Source of the DNA: Sporosarcina luteola
Lineage (GTDB): Bacteria > Bacillota > Bacilli > Bacillales_A > Planococcaceae
DNA: 64,000 bases
Assembly: GCF_023715245.1 (NCBI RefSeq)
Contig: NZ_JAMBNV010000001.1
Location: 2,170,001-2,234,000 of the forward strand
Direction: 5' to 3'
Shown: positions 50,962 to 59,407 of the stretch, in pieces
Position numbering within the stretch: position 1 is the first letter of the stretch
Layout: each line of letters begins with the position of its first letter
Position numbers and translations under genes: made by a program
The notes under the pieces: generated by a model
The model's input: the letters and a program-made list of their open reading frames with translations, nothing else
Databases searched by the model: none
Told to the model about the DNA's origin: nothing

Positions 50962-51765
50962 TTACTCTTGTAATACGGTAGAAATCGCTTTCGCTAAAAC
51001 AGAAATTGATCGATTTATTTCTTCTTCTGTATTATCTATACCTCCAAGCTCAATAAGAACCATATTTTGAGCCAAGTCCTGATTATAGACACCGTCTACA
51101 TGCTCTCCTCTTTTACCAAAAATCCCACGCGAAATACCCGGCACCAATTTATCTAATTGAGCAGACAACTGCTCGGCGTATTCTTTGTTTTTGTGGAAAT
51201 TTGGATTATTTTCTCCTAAAACGAAATATATTTTTCCATACGTCTGGTTATTATAAGTAAGTGTCGTTGTCTTCCTTTTAGCGGAATCCCTATGAAGGTC
51301 AATGATTAAATCATACTCATTTTCCTTGATTTGTTTTTCAACAAAAGGACGTACCACGTGATAAGCCTCGCGGAATGCACTATTCTGCTTTTCCATTTCT
51401 TCCATTGTATCAATAGCAAGAAATTCCGTTTGAATGTCGTTTAGATCAAAATGATTTTTTATTGTATCTTCGAACGCCATAATATTTGAAGCGGGATGAT
51501 AGACGGCTGTAAGATTTTCCTTGTTTTGCACGATAGGTTGGAAGGCTTCATGTGAATGTGTGAAAAACACTAGGGCTTTTGAAGGTTTTTGTTGTAAATG
51601 AGGAACGTCGGATTCTGACAGATTTTCCGCGTACACTATTAGACTTTTTTTTATCGGCTCTGCTTTGGTTATTTGTAAAGGTATTGAAGAATAATTTACG
51701 ACAATTATTGGAGATAAAAATAGTGCTAATATGAAAACTGAATATATTTTAGCTTCTGTTCTCAT
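50962..51765 (-). CDS. SpoIIP-like N-acetylmuramoyl-L-alanine amidase, second copy
   Basis: A 267-aa protein. A signal peptide or anchor (YSVFILALFLSPIIVVNY) is followed by the SpoIIP domain: VFFTHSHEAFQP, IIDLHRDSAKRK, YGKIYFVLG and VLIELGGIDNTEEEIN. Catalytic histidines and glutamate align with the copy at 41093-42193, but the linker is much shorter. ATG at 51765 lies after GGAGGGGAG. It follows an NlpC/P60-SLH gene on the same strand, so these two hydrolases may act together. Confidence 0.83.
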   Translation of the reverse strand: MRTEAKIYSVFILALFLSPIIVVNYSSIPLQITKAEPIKKSLIVYAENLSESDVPHLQQKPSKALVFFTHSHEAFQPIVQNKENLTAVYHPASNIMAFEDTIKNHFDLNDIQTEFLAIDTMEEMEKQNSAFREAYHVVRPFVEKQIKENEYDLIIDLHRDSAKRKTTTLTYNNQTYGKIYFVLGENNPNFHKNKEYAEQLSAQLDKLVPGISRGIFGKRGEHVDGVYNQDLAQNMVLIELGGIDNTEEEINRSISVLAKAISTVLQE

Positions 51766-51954
51766 TTTACTCCCCTCCGAATATAATTCTATGTATCTAA
51801 TCAACAGAATAGAATTGTAGAACTGTATTTGGAAAAGGTAATACTATGGAACATATTGAGTAGAAATTCGATTGCCATAAGGTGTTAAAGTAGACCGTAT
51901 AGTGTGGAGCATAGCTTCCCACTCACTTATGCAAAATCATCTATAATCTTTATA

Positions 51955-51995
51955 ATAAATAATAAGGCACCCATCTATACTACAAGATGAGTGCC
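51955..51995 (-). terminator. terminator of the NlpC/P60-SLH gene
   Basis: GGCACTCATCT pairs with AGATGGGTGCC (51966-51995), followed on the minus strand by TTATTATTT. Twenty bases separate it from the stop at 52016. Confidence 0.85.
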
Positions 51996-52015
51996 ATTAC
52001 TATGAGTTGGTACCT

Positions 52016-53059
52016 TTATCTTCCGGAAATTGCGCTGTATACTGCAGCTGAGAATTCTGCGCGTGTCGCTTCTTTTGCGATGCTAAAGTTTTTAGATTGA
52101 AACACTGTTGTCTGATCCAATGTCTTAAGTGCATGAATTGACTCTGAGGCCCAGTGATTAGATGGTACATCATTATAATTTGACGCGACTTGCACATTGC
52201 CAGCTATTTTTTCTTGAAGATCAAACGCTCTATCTACGATTGCCGCAAGATGCGCACGTGTAAGTTTGTCGTTAATACCAAAATCACCAGTTGCATAACC
52301 TTGAAGGATTCCCGCTTCATTCAAAGCCGCAATGTCGGCTGCATATTGGTGATCAGGCGCAACGTCCGTAAATGTCACTTCGGTGGAACCCTTTAATTTG
52401 AGCTCACGATTTATCATTGCTGCTGCTTGACCTCGTGTAATTGTCTTTTCAGGTTTGAATGTGGAATCTTCATAGCCCTTTATGACGCCGATTTCGTTTA
52501 GTGCAATAATTGCCTCAACAGCAGGATGTTCTACAGAAAGATCACTAAATACTTCACTCATCTTTTCATCTGATTTTACTTGCACAGGGTCAAAAGCTAC
52601 TTTGGTGATATTTGCCACGCGTTTAGCACCGGCATACTTCGGAGCCCAATAAGGATCAGTTTTTAAATTTGCCTTAAGAACACCACGGCTCTTGGCTGAG
52701 ATAAATTCGTTATCCCCTAAATAGATTCCAGTGTGTGAAATTCCTTTTTTATACGTATTTTTAAAAAACACAAGATCCCCAGGCATCAGATCTTCTTTAC
52801 TAATGGAAGTTCCTACTTTAAACTGGTCTGCCGATGTTCTTGGTAAATTGATGTTAAACTCGTTAAAGACGTACCGTATATATCCCGAACAGTCAAAGCC
52901 TTTGGGAGTTGTACCTCCAAATTTATACGGCGTACCATAAAACTTTGCGGCATAGGATGCTATATCATTAGAACTTGCGCTGACTTTATTTAGAGTCATA
53001 AATTGTATAGTGCTCATAAGAAACACTGCCATAACTAATTGATAAACTCGTATTCTCAT
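52016..53059 (-). CDS. surface-anchored NlpC/P60 endopeptidase with three SLH repeats
   Basis: A 347-aa exported protein. Signal peptide (VYQLVMAVFLMSTIQFMTL), then an NlpC/P60 domain with catalytic cysteine in GFDCSGYIR, histidine in GISHTGIYLG and a third polar residue, followed by three SLH repeats (FSDLSVEHPAVEAIIALNEI, FTDVAPDHQYAADIAALNEA, YNDVPSNHWASESIHAL) ending at the C terminus. SLH repeats bind pyruvylated wall polymers. It cleaves peptidoglycan stem peptides. ATG at 53059 lies after GGGGTGG; a TTG at 53071 is a poorer start. Confidence 0.88.
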   Translation of the reverse strand: MRIRVYQLVMAVFLMSTIQFMTLNKVSASSNDIASYAAKFYGTPYKFGGTTPKGFDCSGYIRYVFNEFNINLPRTSADQFKVGTSISKEDLMPGDLVFFKNTYKKGISHTGIYLGDNEFISAKSRGVLKANLKTDPYWAPKYAGAKRVANITKVAFDPVQVKSDEKMSEVFSDLSVEHPAVEAIIALNEIGVIKGYEDSTFKPEKTITRGQAAAMINRELKLKGSTEVTFTDVAPDHQYAADIAALNEAGILQGYATGDFGINDKLTRAHLAAIVDRAFDLQEKIAGNVQVASNYNDVPSNHWASESIHALKTLDQTTVFQSKNFSIAKEATRAEFSAAVYSAISGR

Positions 53060-53209
53060 TTTCCACCCCAACTGTATTATTATCTATCTATTTGTTCTAT
53101 CCTGTTTATAGGTAAACTTTAGCACATAGAATATGAATTCCGCTTTACAGTATCATGACATTAACATTACTAAACTTAGGATTTTTTAAGGAGATTATTT
53201 GAAGAGCAC

Positions 53210-53246
53210 ATCAAAAAACGCTTAGATATATTCATCTAAGCGTTTT
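53210..53246 (-). terminator. terminator of the thioredoxin-like/cupredoxin operon
   Basis: AAAACGCTTAGAT and ATCTAAGCGTTTT form a near-perfect stem (53216-53246); on the minus strand it is followed by TTTGATGTGC. Confidence 0.85.
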
Positions 53247-53279
53247 CGTTATATAGATTATCACAATTATTGAGAGCTT

Positions 53280-53867
53280 CTAATTAAGATTCTCAACAAG
53301 TTCATTTATCATCTTTTCATCCATAGGTCCAAGTATCTTTTGACTAATAACTCCATCCGTGCCAATTACGTACGTGGTCGGAATGGTTATGATATTATAC
53401 AAATCCAATACATCCCCATCATTATCCAGTAGGATAGGAAAAGTTAGTCCGTACTCCTTGACAAACTTCTCAATACTTTTCTTCCCTCCTCTCTCTTCGG
53501 AGGTCATATTAACTGCAATGATTTCCACATTCGCAGCATCCTTCTTATTCTTATAATAATTTTGCATATGGGGCATTTCTACCTTGCATGGGCCACACCA
53601 TGACGCCCAGAAATTAAGAATAACTATTTTCCCTTTATAATCAGTTAGCTTCACTTTTTCACCCGAAAGCGTAGGAAGTTCAAAATTCGGTGGTGCTTTT
53701 CCTTTTTCAAGTCCTGATTCATCATCTATTACCGATGTTACATACGCGGCTTGAACTGTATCGATCGGCTCAGTTATTTCTGTATTTGACTTGACCATTT
53801 TAACAATAAATCCACTGATAATTAGTACTGCTATAACAATACCTACGGTCCATTTAATCACATTCAT
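53280..53867 (-). CDS. membrane-anchored TlpA/ResA-like thiol-disulfide oxidoreductase
   Basis: A 195-aa protein. N-terminal anchor (WTVGIVIAVLIISGFIV), a 35-residue linker, then a thioredoxin fold with APPNFELPTLSGEKV, active site FWASWCGPCKVEMP and cis-proline ITIPTTYVIG. It is the ResA/StoA type of reductant, which keeps cysteines of apocytochrome c or envelope proteins reduced. GTG at 53861 is better spaced from AGAAGGG than ATG at 53867, so the start is uncertain by two residues. It is 15 bp after the membrane-cupredoxin gene. ResB/ResC/CcdA at 58-62 kb would complete the pathway. Confidence 0.87.
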   Translation of the reverse strand: MNVIKWTVGIVIAVLIISGFIVKMVKSNTEITEPIDTVQAAYVTSVIDDESGLEKGKAPPNFELPTLSGEKVKLTDYKGKIVILNFWASWCGPCKVEMPHMQNYYKNKKDAANVEIIAVNMTSEERGGKKSIEKFVKEYGLTFPILLDNDGDVLDLYNIITIPTTYVIGTDGVISQKILGPMDEKMINELVENLN

Positions 53868-53882
53868 CCCTTCTGATAAGTG

Positions 53883-54806
53883 CTAGCTTACAATGAATTG
53901 ACCAATCATACCAAATTCTTTATGCCCTGGAATAGTACAATAAAATTCATAAACTCCTGATTCAGTAGGTGTAAATGTAAGAGTTTCAGTACTTTTTGGT
54001 GAGGCATGGAGATGTATTACATTGCTTCCTGTTTCATGATTATGATGTGATTCATTATTATTTGGAAGGGACGGAACTTTAATTTCAATATCATGCTCTA
54101 TATTATCTAGGTTTTTGAGTGTCAAGGTGACCTCCCTGTCTTTCTCAACAATAATTTTATTATTTGAGTACTTCATATCAATAGAATCTACAACAATAAT
54201 TTGTCTTTCTTTATTAATTTTTTCGGTTGGATTAGATGTTGCTGAATGATGACTATTAGATGCTGACGATTCCCCTAGCATTCTATTTTTCTCCGCGATG
54301 GAATTGCCACCAATTAAGTAAACAGCAACTAATGTTGAGATCACCAAAGGTTTTAATAACCACTTTTTTGTGTGCACCTTTGCATTTCGAGGAGTTTTCA
54401 CAATAGCTATAATAAAAATAGTGCTGACTGATAAAAACAAGAAAATCTGAACCAAACTTATAGACTGGTCTTCACGAATCATCTCTCCAACCATCGCCCC
54501 CATCATACCACCCATTAATCCAGCCATAAATCCCTCTAATACAGAGAGAACTCCAAAACGCAGGCCACATAACGAGCCAGCTAACACTCCAATGGCTATT
54601 GAGATGATTGTTGATAGGAATAGATCCCCTTGATAAGTTACACCTAGTAGAATACCCGCAGTCAAGCCCACGTTCATGCCATAGAACATTGAAATGATCA
54701 TGCCTTGCATAGTCCCTAATATTTTTTTCAATCTACCAGCCCAGATAACAACTATGAACGTTAAAAAACCAAGTGAACCTAGCACAAATAGCTGAAAATC
54801 CCCCAT
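53883..54806 (-). CDS. membrane protein with C-terminal cupredoxin domain
   Basis: A 307-aa protein. Residues 1-170 hold five or six hydrophobic helices rich in glycine and methionine (GFMAGLMGGMMGAMVGEMI). Residues 200-307 form a plastocyanin-like beta sandwich with type 1 copper ligands: histidine in IEHDIEIKV, and the C-x4-H-x4-M set in YCTIPGHKEFGMIGQ. A histidine-rich linker (SHHNHETGSNVIHLHAS) runs inside the domain. It is probably a copper-handling membrane protein; the fusion is unusual. AAAGGTGGGAG precedes the ATG. It is divergent from copB and followed by the TlpA-like gene. Confidence 0.8.
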   Translation of the reverse strand: MGDFQLFVLGSLGFLTFIVVIWAGRLKKILGTMQGMIISMFYGMNVGLTAGILLGVTYQGDLFLSTIISIAIGVLAGSLCGLRFGVLSVLEGFMAGLMGGMMGAMVGEMIREDQSISLVQIFLFLSVSTIFIIAIVKTPRNAKVHTKKWLLKPLVISTLVAVYLIGGNSIAEKNRMLGESSASNSHHSATSNPTEKINKERQIIVVDSIDMKYSNNKIIVEKDREVTLTLKNLDNIEHDIEIKVPSLPNNNESHHNHETGSNVIHLHASPKSTETLTFTPTESGVYEFYCTIPGHKEFGMIGQFIVS

Positions 54807-54940
54807 TGATCTCCCACCTTTAATGTCAAATAATCTAATTTCATTCTACGGCTATATACCTTATAAGGGTATGTTGCGAAACTGAACTACATGATTAATC
54901 TACAGTCAGAATTCACACTTCCATGATAAATTCCAAAAAG

Positions 54941-54957
54941 TGCATAGTCTTTGCATA
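54941..54957 (+). promoter_or_regulatory. TGCATA direct repeat in the copB/cupredoxin divergent promoter
   Basis: TGCATAGTCTTTGCATA holds two TGCATA hexamers 11 bp apart and lies across the -35 region of a promoter whose -10 is TATAAT at 54967-54972. The same element precedes the multicopper oxidase gene (43918-43934). It is a candidate binding site of the OmpR-type regulator at 45897-46589. Confidence 0.6.
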
Positions 54958-55014
54958 AGTAATGGGTATAATTAACACATACTTAAAACCGAACATTAGA
55001 GAGGAGGTAATGGT

Positions 55015-57108
55015 GTGTCGAACCACTCACATCATCACCACAAACCGGAAAAACATACTGCATCAGAGCACAATCATGATCAGCATGCCCATCACTCCAA
55101 CGAAGAACATCACGGGCATAATGATCACCATTCCCATGAAAAACATAATCACGGACATCATGATCACCATGCACATATGGTAGAAGATTTTAAAAGGCGT
55201 TTCTATATTTCGCTCATTGTTACGATCCCTATATTAATCTTGTCACCAATGATTCAAATGTTTTTGAACGTGGACTGGCGTTTTACTGGGGATATGTATA
55301 TCCTGTTTGCACTGTCTACTTTTGTATTTTTATATGGGGGTTGGCCTTTCCTTGCAGGGACTAAGGATGAACTGAAAAATAAAACCCCGGGCATGATGAC
55401 GCTGATTTCATTAGCCATTACCGTTGCATATGTGTACAGTACAGCTGCAGTATTCGGCTTTGCAGAAAATGATTTCTTCTGGGAACTGGCTACACTTGTA
55501 GACATTATGTTACTTGGTCACTGGATTGAAATGCGTTCCGTAATGGGTGCCTCAAAAGCATTGGAAGAGCTAGCCAAGTTGATGCCTTCCGAGGCACATC
55601 TCATTGATGAGGATGGAGTTATTAAAGAAGTTGACGTAACGGAGTTGAAACAAGGCGATCGTGTACTTGTTAAACCTGGCGAAAAGGTACCGGTAGATGG
55701 AAAAATACTTGAAGGAAAATCGACGATTGACGAGTCGATGCTTACCGGAGAATCGGTTCCAGTTGAAAAAGAAGCTGGATTAGAGGCAATTGGCGGATCA
55801 ATTAATGGGGAAGGATCCCTTGTTATTTCTGTCACGAAAACAGGTAGCGAAACATACCTTTCACAAGTCATTACCTTAGTAAAGGAAGCCCAAGAATCCA
55901 AATCACGCGCCCAAGACCTTGCGAACCGTGCTGCTAAGTGGTTGTTTTACGGTGCACTCGCTGCAGGCCTGATTACATTCATTATTTGGATTTCCCTTGG
56001 CTATCCTGTTTCATTCGCAATGGAAAGAATGGTGACCGTACTTATTATTGCTTGTCCACACGCTTTAGGATTGGCAGCTCCATTGGTTGTGGCCGTTTCA
56101 ACATCCATTGCAGCTAAAAATGGACTTCTCATCCGAAATCGAGCCGCTTTTGAAGGTGCCCGGAATATCGAGGCCGTCGTTTTCGATAAAACCGGTACAT
56201 TGACGAAAGGTGAGTTCGGTGTAACCAACATCTACACATTTGGGGACTTCAGTGAAGAAGATGTCATTTCCTATGCAGCCACAGTCGAAGCTCAATCTCA
56301 ACATCCTCTTGCGAAAGGTGTCACTAGGAAAGCAGACGAGATGGGCATCCCTCTTCAACGAGTGGAGAATTTCCAATCACTAACCGGTAAAGGGCTTGAA
56401 GGGACAGTAGATGGAAAACAGGTTATGGTCGTCAGTCCTGGTTATGTGAAAGAGTTGAACCTCAAATTTGATACGGTTCAATTCGATCAGTGGTCTTCGG
56501 AAGGAAAAACGGTCGTATTCACGCTGATTGATAAACAACTTGCCGGTATGATCGCCCTTGCGGATATCGTCCGTGAGACGGCCATAGATGCCATCAATAT
56601 ACTAAAAGAAATGAACGTCAAATCCATCATGCTTACGGGTGATAATGTAAAAGTAGCCCATTATGTAGGAGGACAACTTGGAATGGAGGAGATCTTCGCT
56701 GAAGTCCTTCCACACGAGAAGTCCGCAAAGATCGAGCATATCCAAAACGTTGAGCGACTCCGAACAGCAATGACTGGAGATGGGGTCAACGATGCACCTG
56801 CTCTCGCAAAAGCAGATTTAGGTATTGCTGTAGGGGCAGGTACTGATGTAGCCATCGAAACCGCCGATGTCGTTCTTGTTAAAAGTAATCCGCTTGATGT
56901 CGTGAATATTATTAAACTATCAAGGGCTACCTATCGTAAAATGACACAAAACTTGTGGTGGGCTGCAGGATATAATATCGCTGCAATCCCATTAGCGGCA
57001 GGTGTTCTCTATCCAATCGGCATTGTTCTAAGCCCAGCTGTAGGAGCCATATTAATGTCTTTAAGTACGATCATTGTAGCAATCAATGCAAGACTTCTGA
57101 AACTTTAA
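55015..57108 (+). CDS. copB: CopB-type P1B-3 copper/silver ATPase
   Basis: A 697-aa ATPase. The N-terminal 55 residues are a histidine-rich metal-binding tail (HSHHHHKPEKHTASEHNHDQ). There is no HMA domain. The transmembrane metal site is ACPHALGLAAP (CPH instead of CPC, the P1B-3 mark, residue ~347), the phosphorylation site is [11 protein letters not shown] (~391) and [12 protein letters not shown] follows. Members such as Enterococcus hirae CopB and Archaeoglobus CopB export Cu+, Ag+ or Cu2+. GTG at 55015 overlaps the region of GGAGGTAATGG. The gene after it codes for a nuclease. Confidence 0.95.
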   Translation: MSNHSHHHHKPEKHTASEHNHDQHAHHSNEEHHGHNDHHSHEKHNHGHHDHHAHMVEDFKRRFYISLIVTIPILILSPMIQMFLNVDWRFTGDMYILFALSTFVFLYGGWPFLAGTKDELKNKTPGMMTLISLAITVAYVYSTAAVFGFAENDFFWELATLVDIMLLGHWIEMRSVMGASKALEELAKLMPSEAHLIDEDGVIKEVDVTELKQGDRVLVKPGEKVPVDGKILEGKSTIDESMLTGESVPVEKEAGLEAIGGSINGEGSLVISVTKTGSETYLSQVITLVKEAQESKSRAQDLANRAAKWLFYGALAAGLITFIIWISLGYPVSFAMERMVTVLIIACPHALGLAAPLVVAVSTSIAAKNGLLIRNRAAFEGARNIEAVVFDKTGTLTKGEFGVTNIYTFGDFSEEDVISYAATVEAQSQHPLAKGVTRKADEMGIPLQRVENFQSLTGKGLEGTVDGKQVMVVSPGYVKELNLKFDTVQFDQWSSEGKTVVFTLIDKQLAGMIALADIVRETAIDAINILKEMNVKSIMLTGDNVKVAHYVGGQLGMEEIFAEVLPHEKSAKIEHIQNVERLRTAMTGDGVNDAPALAKADLGIAVGAGTDVAIETADVVLVKSNPLDVVNIIKLSRATYRKMTQNLWWAAGYNIAAIPLAAGVLYPIGIVLSPAVGAILMSLSTIIVAINARLLKL

Positions 57109-57152
57109 GGACTACTGAGATTATGCAAAAAGTAGTTGAAGGCGGTGGAGTC

Positions 57153-58079
57153 ATGGAGAATAACGACTTGATTCAAAAAGAGCTGAAAGAATTAGAGTGT
57201 ATGGAGGAATGCGATTCCGATGTCCTTGTGGCCCAATTAACAAAAAATCAACAACTAATTACATCAAGCCGTGAGCTATATTATAAGGAAGAACAGGATC
57301 AATCATGGATCGAGCATTATTACTGCCAAATTTCTTTTAGTGAAACTACACCTAAGCGTTTATTCCAGGACCTATGTAAACTTGTAACCGAAACTCACAA
57401 ATATCAGCACCCTTATCACATAAGTAAAGATCAGTATCTTTACACTTGGGTTGACCTTCAACCAGACGGTCAACTAAAAAACATCTATTCCGGTGTGCAA
57501 AAAAATCCTAAAGTAGTCATTGAAGAAGATTTCAATACGGTTCAAAAACGGTTTCAAAAGTACCGAAAACTCGTCTTTAAGCAAAGGTACTCTAGCAAAG
57601 AAATCGGCAGGCATGTCAGAAGAGTTTCGAATGAACATAAATTCAATGCTGAACACGTTGTTCCCCAATCTTGGTTTAAAGCGAGGGAACCTATGAAAGG
57701 AGATTTACACCATCTCTTTGCATGTGAGCCGGTGTGTAATAGTACACGGTCTAACTTTCCCTATTATGAATTCGATTCATCAGCAGCGTCGGTTAGAAAA
57801 CGTAGTTACTGCGGCTTATTTGATATCAACCAATTTGAACCAGAGTATGGTAAAGGACAAGTTGCCCGTGCAACCCTTTATTTCTTATTGCGATACCCAA
57901 CAGAAATCTTACAGCACTATAAAAAAACCATTAGTCTCCCTTTATTGGTCCGGTGGCATGAACAATTCCCGGTAAACATCTACGAAAAGCATAGAAATAA
58001 AGCTATTTTTGAGATTCAGGGAAACCGAAATCCGTTTATCGACTTTCCCAATCTGACAAATGAAATAGATTTACAATAA
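57153..58079 (+). CDS. endonuclease I (EndA/NucM-type) family nuclease
   Basis: A 308-aa protein with the beta-beta-alpha-metal nuclease core FNAEHVVPQSWFKAREPMKG followed by DLHHLFACEPVCNSTRSN, the Endonuclease_1 pattern with histidine and asparagine metal ligands; the C-terminal part includes GQVARATLYFLLRYP, also typical of the family. No signal peptide is seen, unusual for a family mostly secreted. ATG at 57153 follows AAGGCGGTG; an ATG at 57123 is an alternative. It lies 44 bp after copB and may be co-transcribed. The function here is unclear. Confidence 0.85.
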   Translation: MENNDLIQKELKELECMEECDSDVLVAQLTKNQQLITSSRELYYKEEQDQSWIEHYYCQISFSETTPKRLFQDLCKLVTETHKYQHPYHISKDQYLYTWVDLQPDGQLKNIYSGVQKNPKVVIEEDFNTVQKRFQKYRKLVFKQRYSSKEIGRHVRRVSNEHKFNAEHVVPQSWFKAREPMKGDLHHLFACEPVCNSTRSNFPYYEFDSSAASVRKRSYCGLFDINQFEPEYGKGQVARATLYFLLRYPTEILQHYKKTISLPLLVRWHEQFPVNIYEKHRNKAIFEIQGNRNPFIDFPNLTNEIDLQ

Positions 58080-58080
58080 A

Positions 58081-58125
58081 AAAATTCCGGCGTGTAGTAG
58101 TATCATACACACCGGAATTTTAGTT
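58081..58125 (+). terminator. terminator after the nuclease gene
   Basis: AAATTCCGGCGTGTA pairs with TACACACCGGAATTT (one mismatch), followed by TAGTTTAAT. Confidence 0.88.
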
Positions 58126-58222
58126 TAATCGCCACTGACAAAAGAGACAATAGCACCGAGATTCCTCTATGGCCGTATAGAAAATGCCTAAGGTTATATT
58201 ATCAGCAGCTTTTTTTTCAGAA

Positions 58223-59407
58223 TCATGCGTATGAATGCAGTCCTGCAATAATCAAGTTAACTGCAATTAAGTTAAACATGATAATGATAAAACCAATGAC
58301 TGCAAGCCAGGCTGATTTCTCACCTTCCCATCCGCGGGAGAGCCGAAGATGTAAGTAGGCTGCATAGAATAACCACGTAATGAGCGCCCATACTTCTTTC
58401 GGATCCCACCCCCAAAATCTGGACCATGCTTCATGTGCCCAAATCATTGCAAAAACGAGTGCCCCAAGGGTAAATACCGGGAATCCGATCAGGACTGACC
58501 TGTAACCAATTTCATCCATAACTTCGGAATTCGCCTTTTTCGCGAACGGCTGAAACAATGCTGCAATCGGGCGACGCAAAATAAGTCTTAGCAGTATATA
58601 AAGGACTATGCCTGTTGCAACTGACCAAACGAAAGTCGTAAGCGTCTTCGCATTAACGATTGGAGGCATTTCAGCCAGCGGCGTCATCTTGTCGGGAGTA
58701 AGTGATTCATACTCATTCATCCCAAATAATGGCGGATAATTATATACTATTTGTGCTGTTTGTTCATTTTTATTAATATAGGTGAACTTCGCCTCATACC
58801 CCATGATCGCAAATGTGGAGGATGACAATATAAATCCGACAACAAGAATAAGAGTGAACATCACTGACTCCAACCAAAAACGTTGCTTTGATCTCTTCGT
58901 TAGATCAATGTTTTTCAATAGAAATACGAGACCTGCAACCGCGCTAATTGCGAGAATAGCCTCACCAATTGCTGCAGTAATAACATGAATCGTCAACCAA
59001 TGGGTTTGCAACGCTGGAATTAATGGCGTGAGCTCCCGAGGGAACATACTTGCATATCCGATCATCACAACAGCTAGTGGTAATGCAAACAACCCAAGGG
59101 ATGGTGTTCTGTAAAGGAAAAATAGTAAGATGAACGCGCCAACAACCATCATTGCAAATGCCGTAATAAATTCAAACATATTACTAACCGGTGCATGAGC
59201 AGAAGCAATCCATCGTGTAATAAAATAACCTAGATGAGCAATAAATCCAATTATCGTAATTCCGATCGCAATTTTTCCCCAACGATTATTTTCATATGAC
59301 TCTTGTGTTTTTGCACCTTTTACCGCTCCGCCGAAGAATAGCGTTGCAACAAGATATGCAACAAATGAAAAGAACATTAAATTCCCACTCAATGATGCTA
59401 ATTGCAT
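58223..59407 (-). CDS. resC: cytochrome c biogenesis protein ResC (CcsA type)
   Basis: A 394-aa membrane protein with about eight helices. The haem-handling tryptophan-rich motif [15 protein letters not shown] is present, with conserved histidines in SNMFEF-adjacent HAPVSN and THWLTIHV. With ResB it delivers haem to apocytochrome c outside the membrane. The start codon overlaps the end of resB (TAATG). Unlike B. subtilis resABC, resA is not in this operon, but a TlpA-like gene lies at 53.3-53.9 kb. Confidence 0.92.
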   Translation of the reverse strand: MQLASLSGNLMFFSFVAYLVATLFFGGAVKGAKTQESYENNRWGKIAIGITIIGFIAHLGYFITRWIASAHAPVSNMFEFITAFAMMVVGAFILLFFLYRTPSLGLFALPLAVVMIGYASMFPRELTPLIPALQTHWLTIHVITAAIGEAILAISAVAGLVFLLKNIDLTKRSKQRFWLESVMFTLILVVGFILSSSTFAIMGYEAKFTYINKNEQTAQIVYNYPPLFGMNEYESLTPDKMTPLAEMPPIVNAKTLTTFVWSVATGIVLYILLRLILRRPIAALFQPFAKKANSEVMDEIGYRSVLIGFPVFTLGALVFAMIWAHEAWSRFWGWDPKEVWALITWLFYAAYLHLRLSRGWEGEKSAWLAVIGFIIIMFNLIAVNLIIAGLHSYA

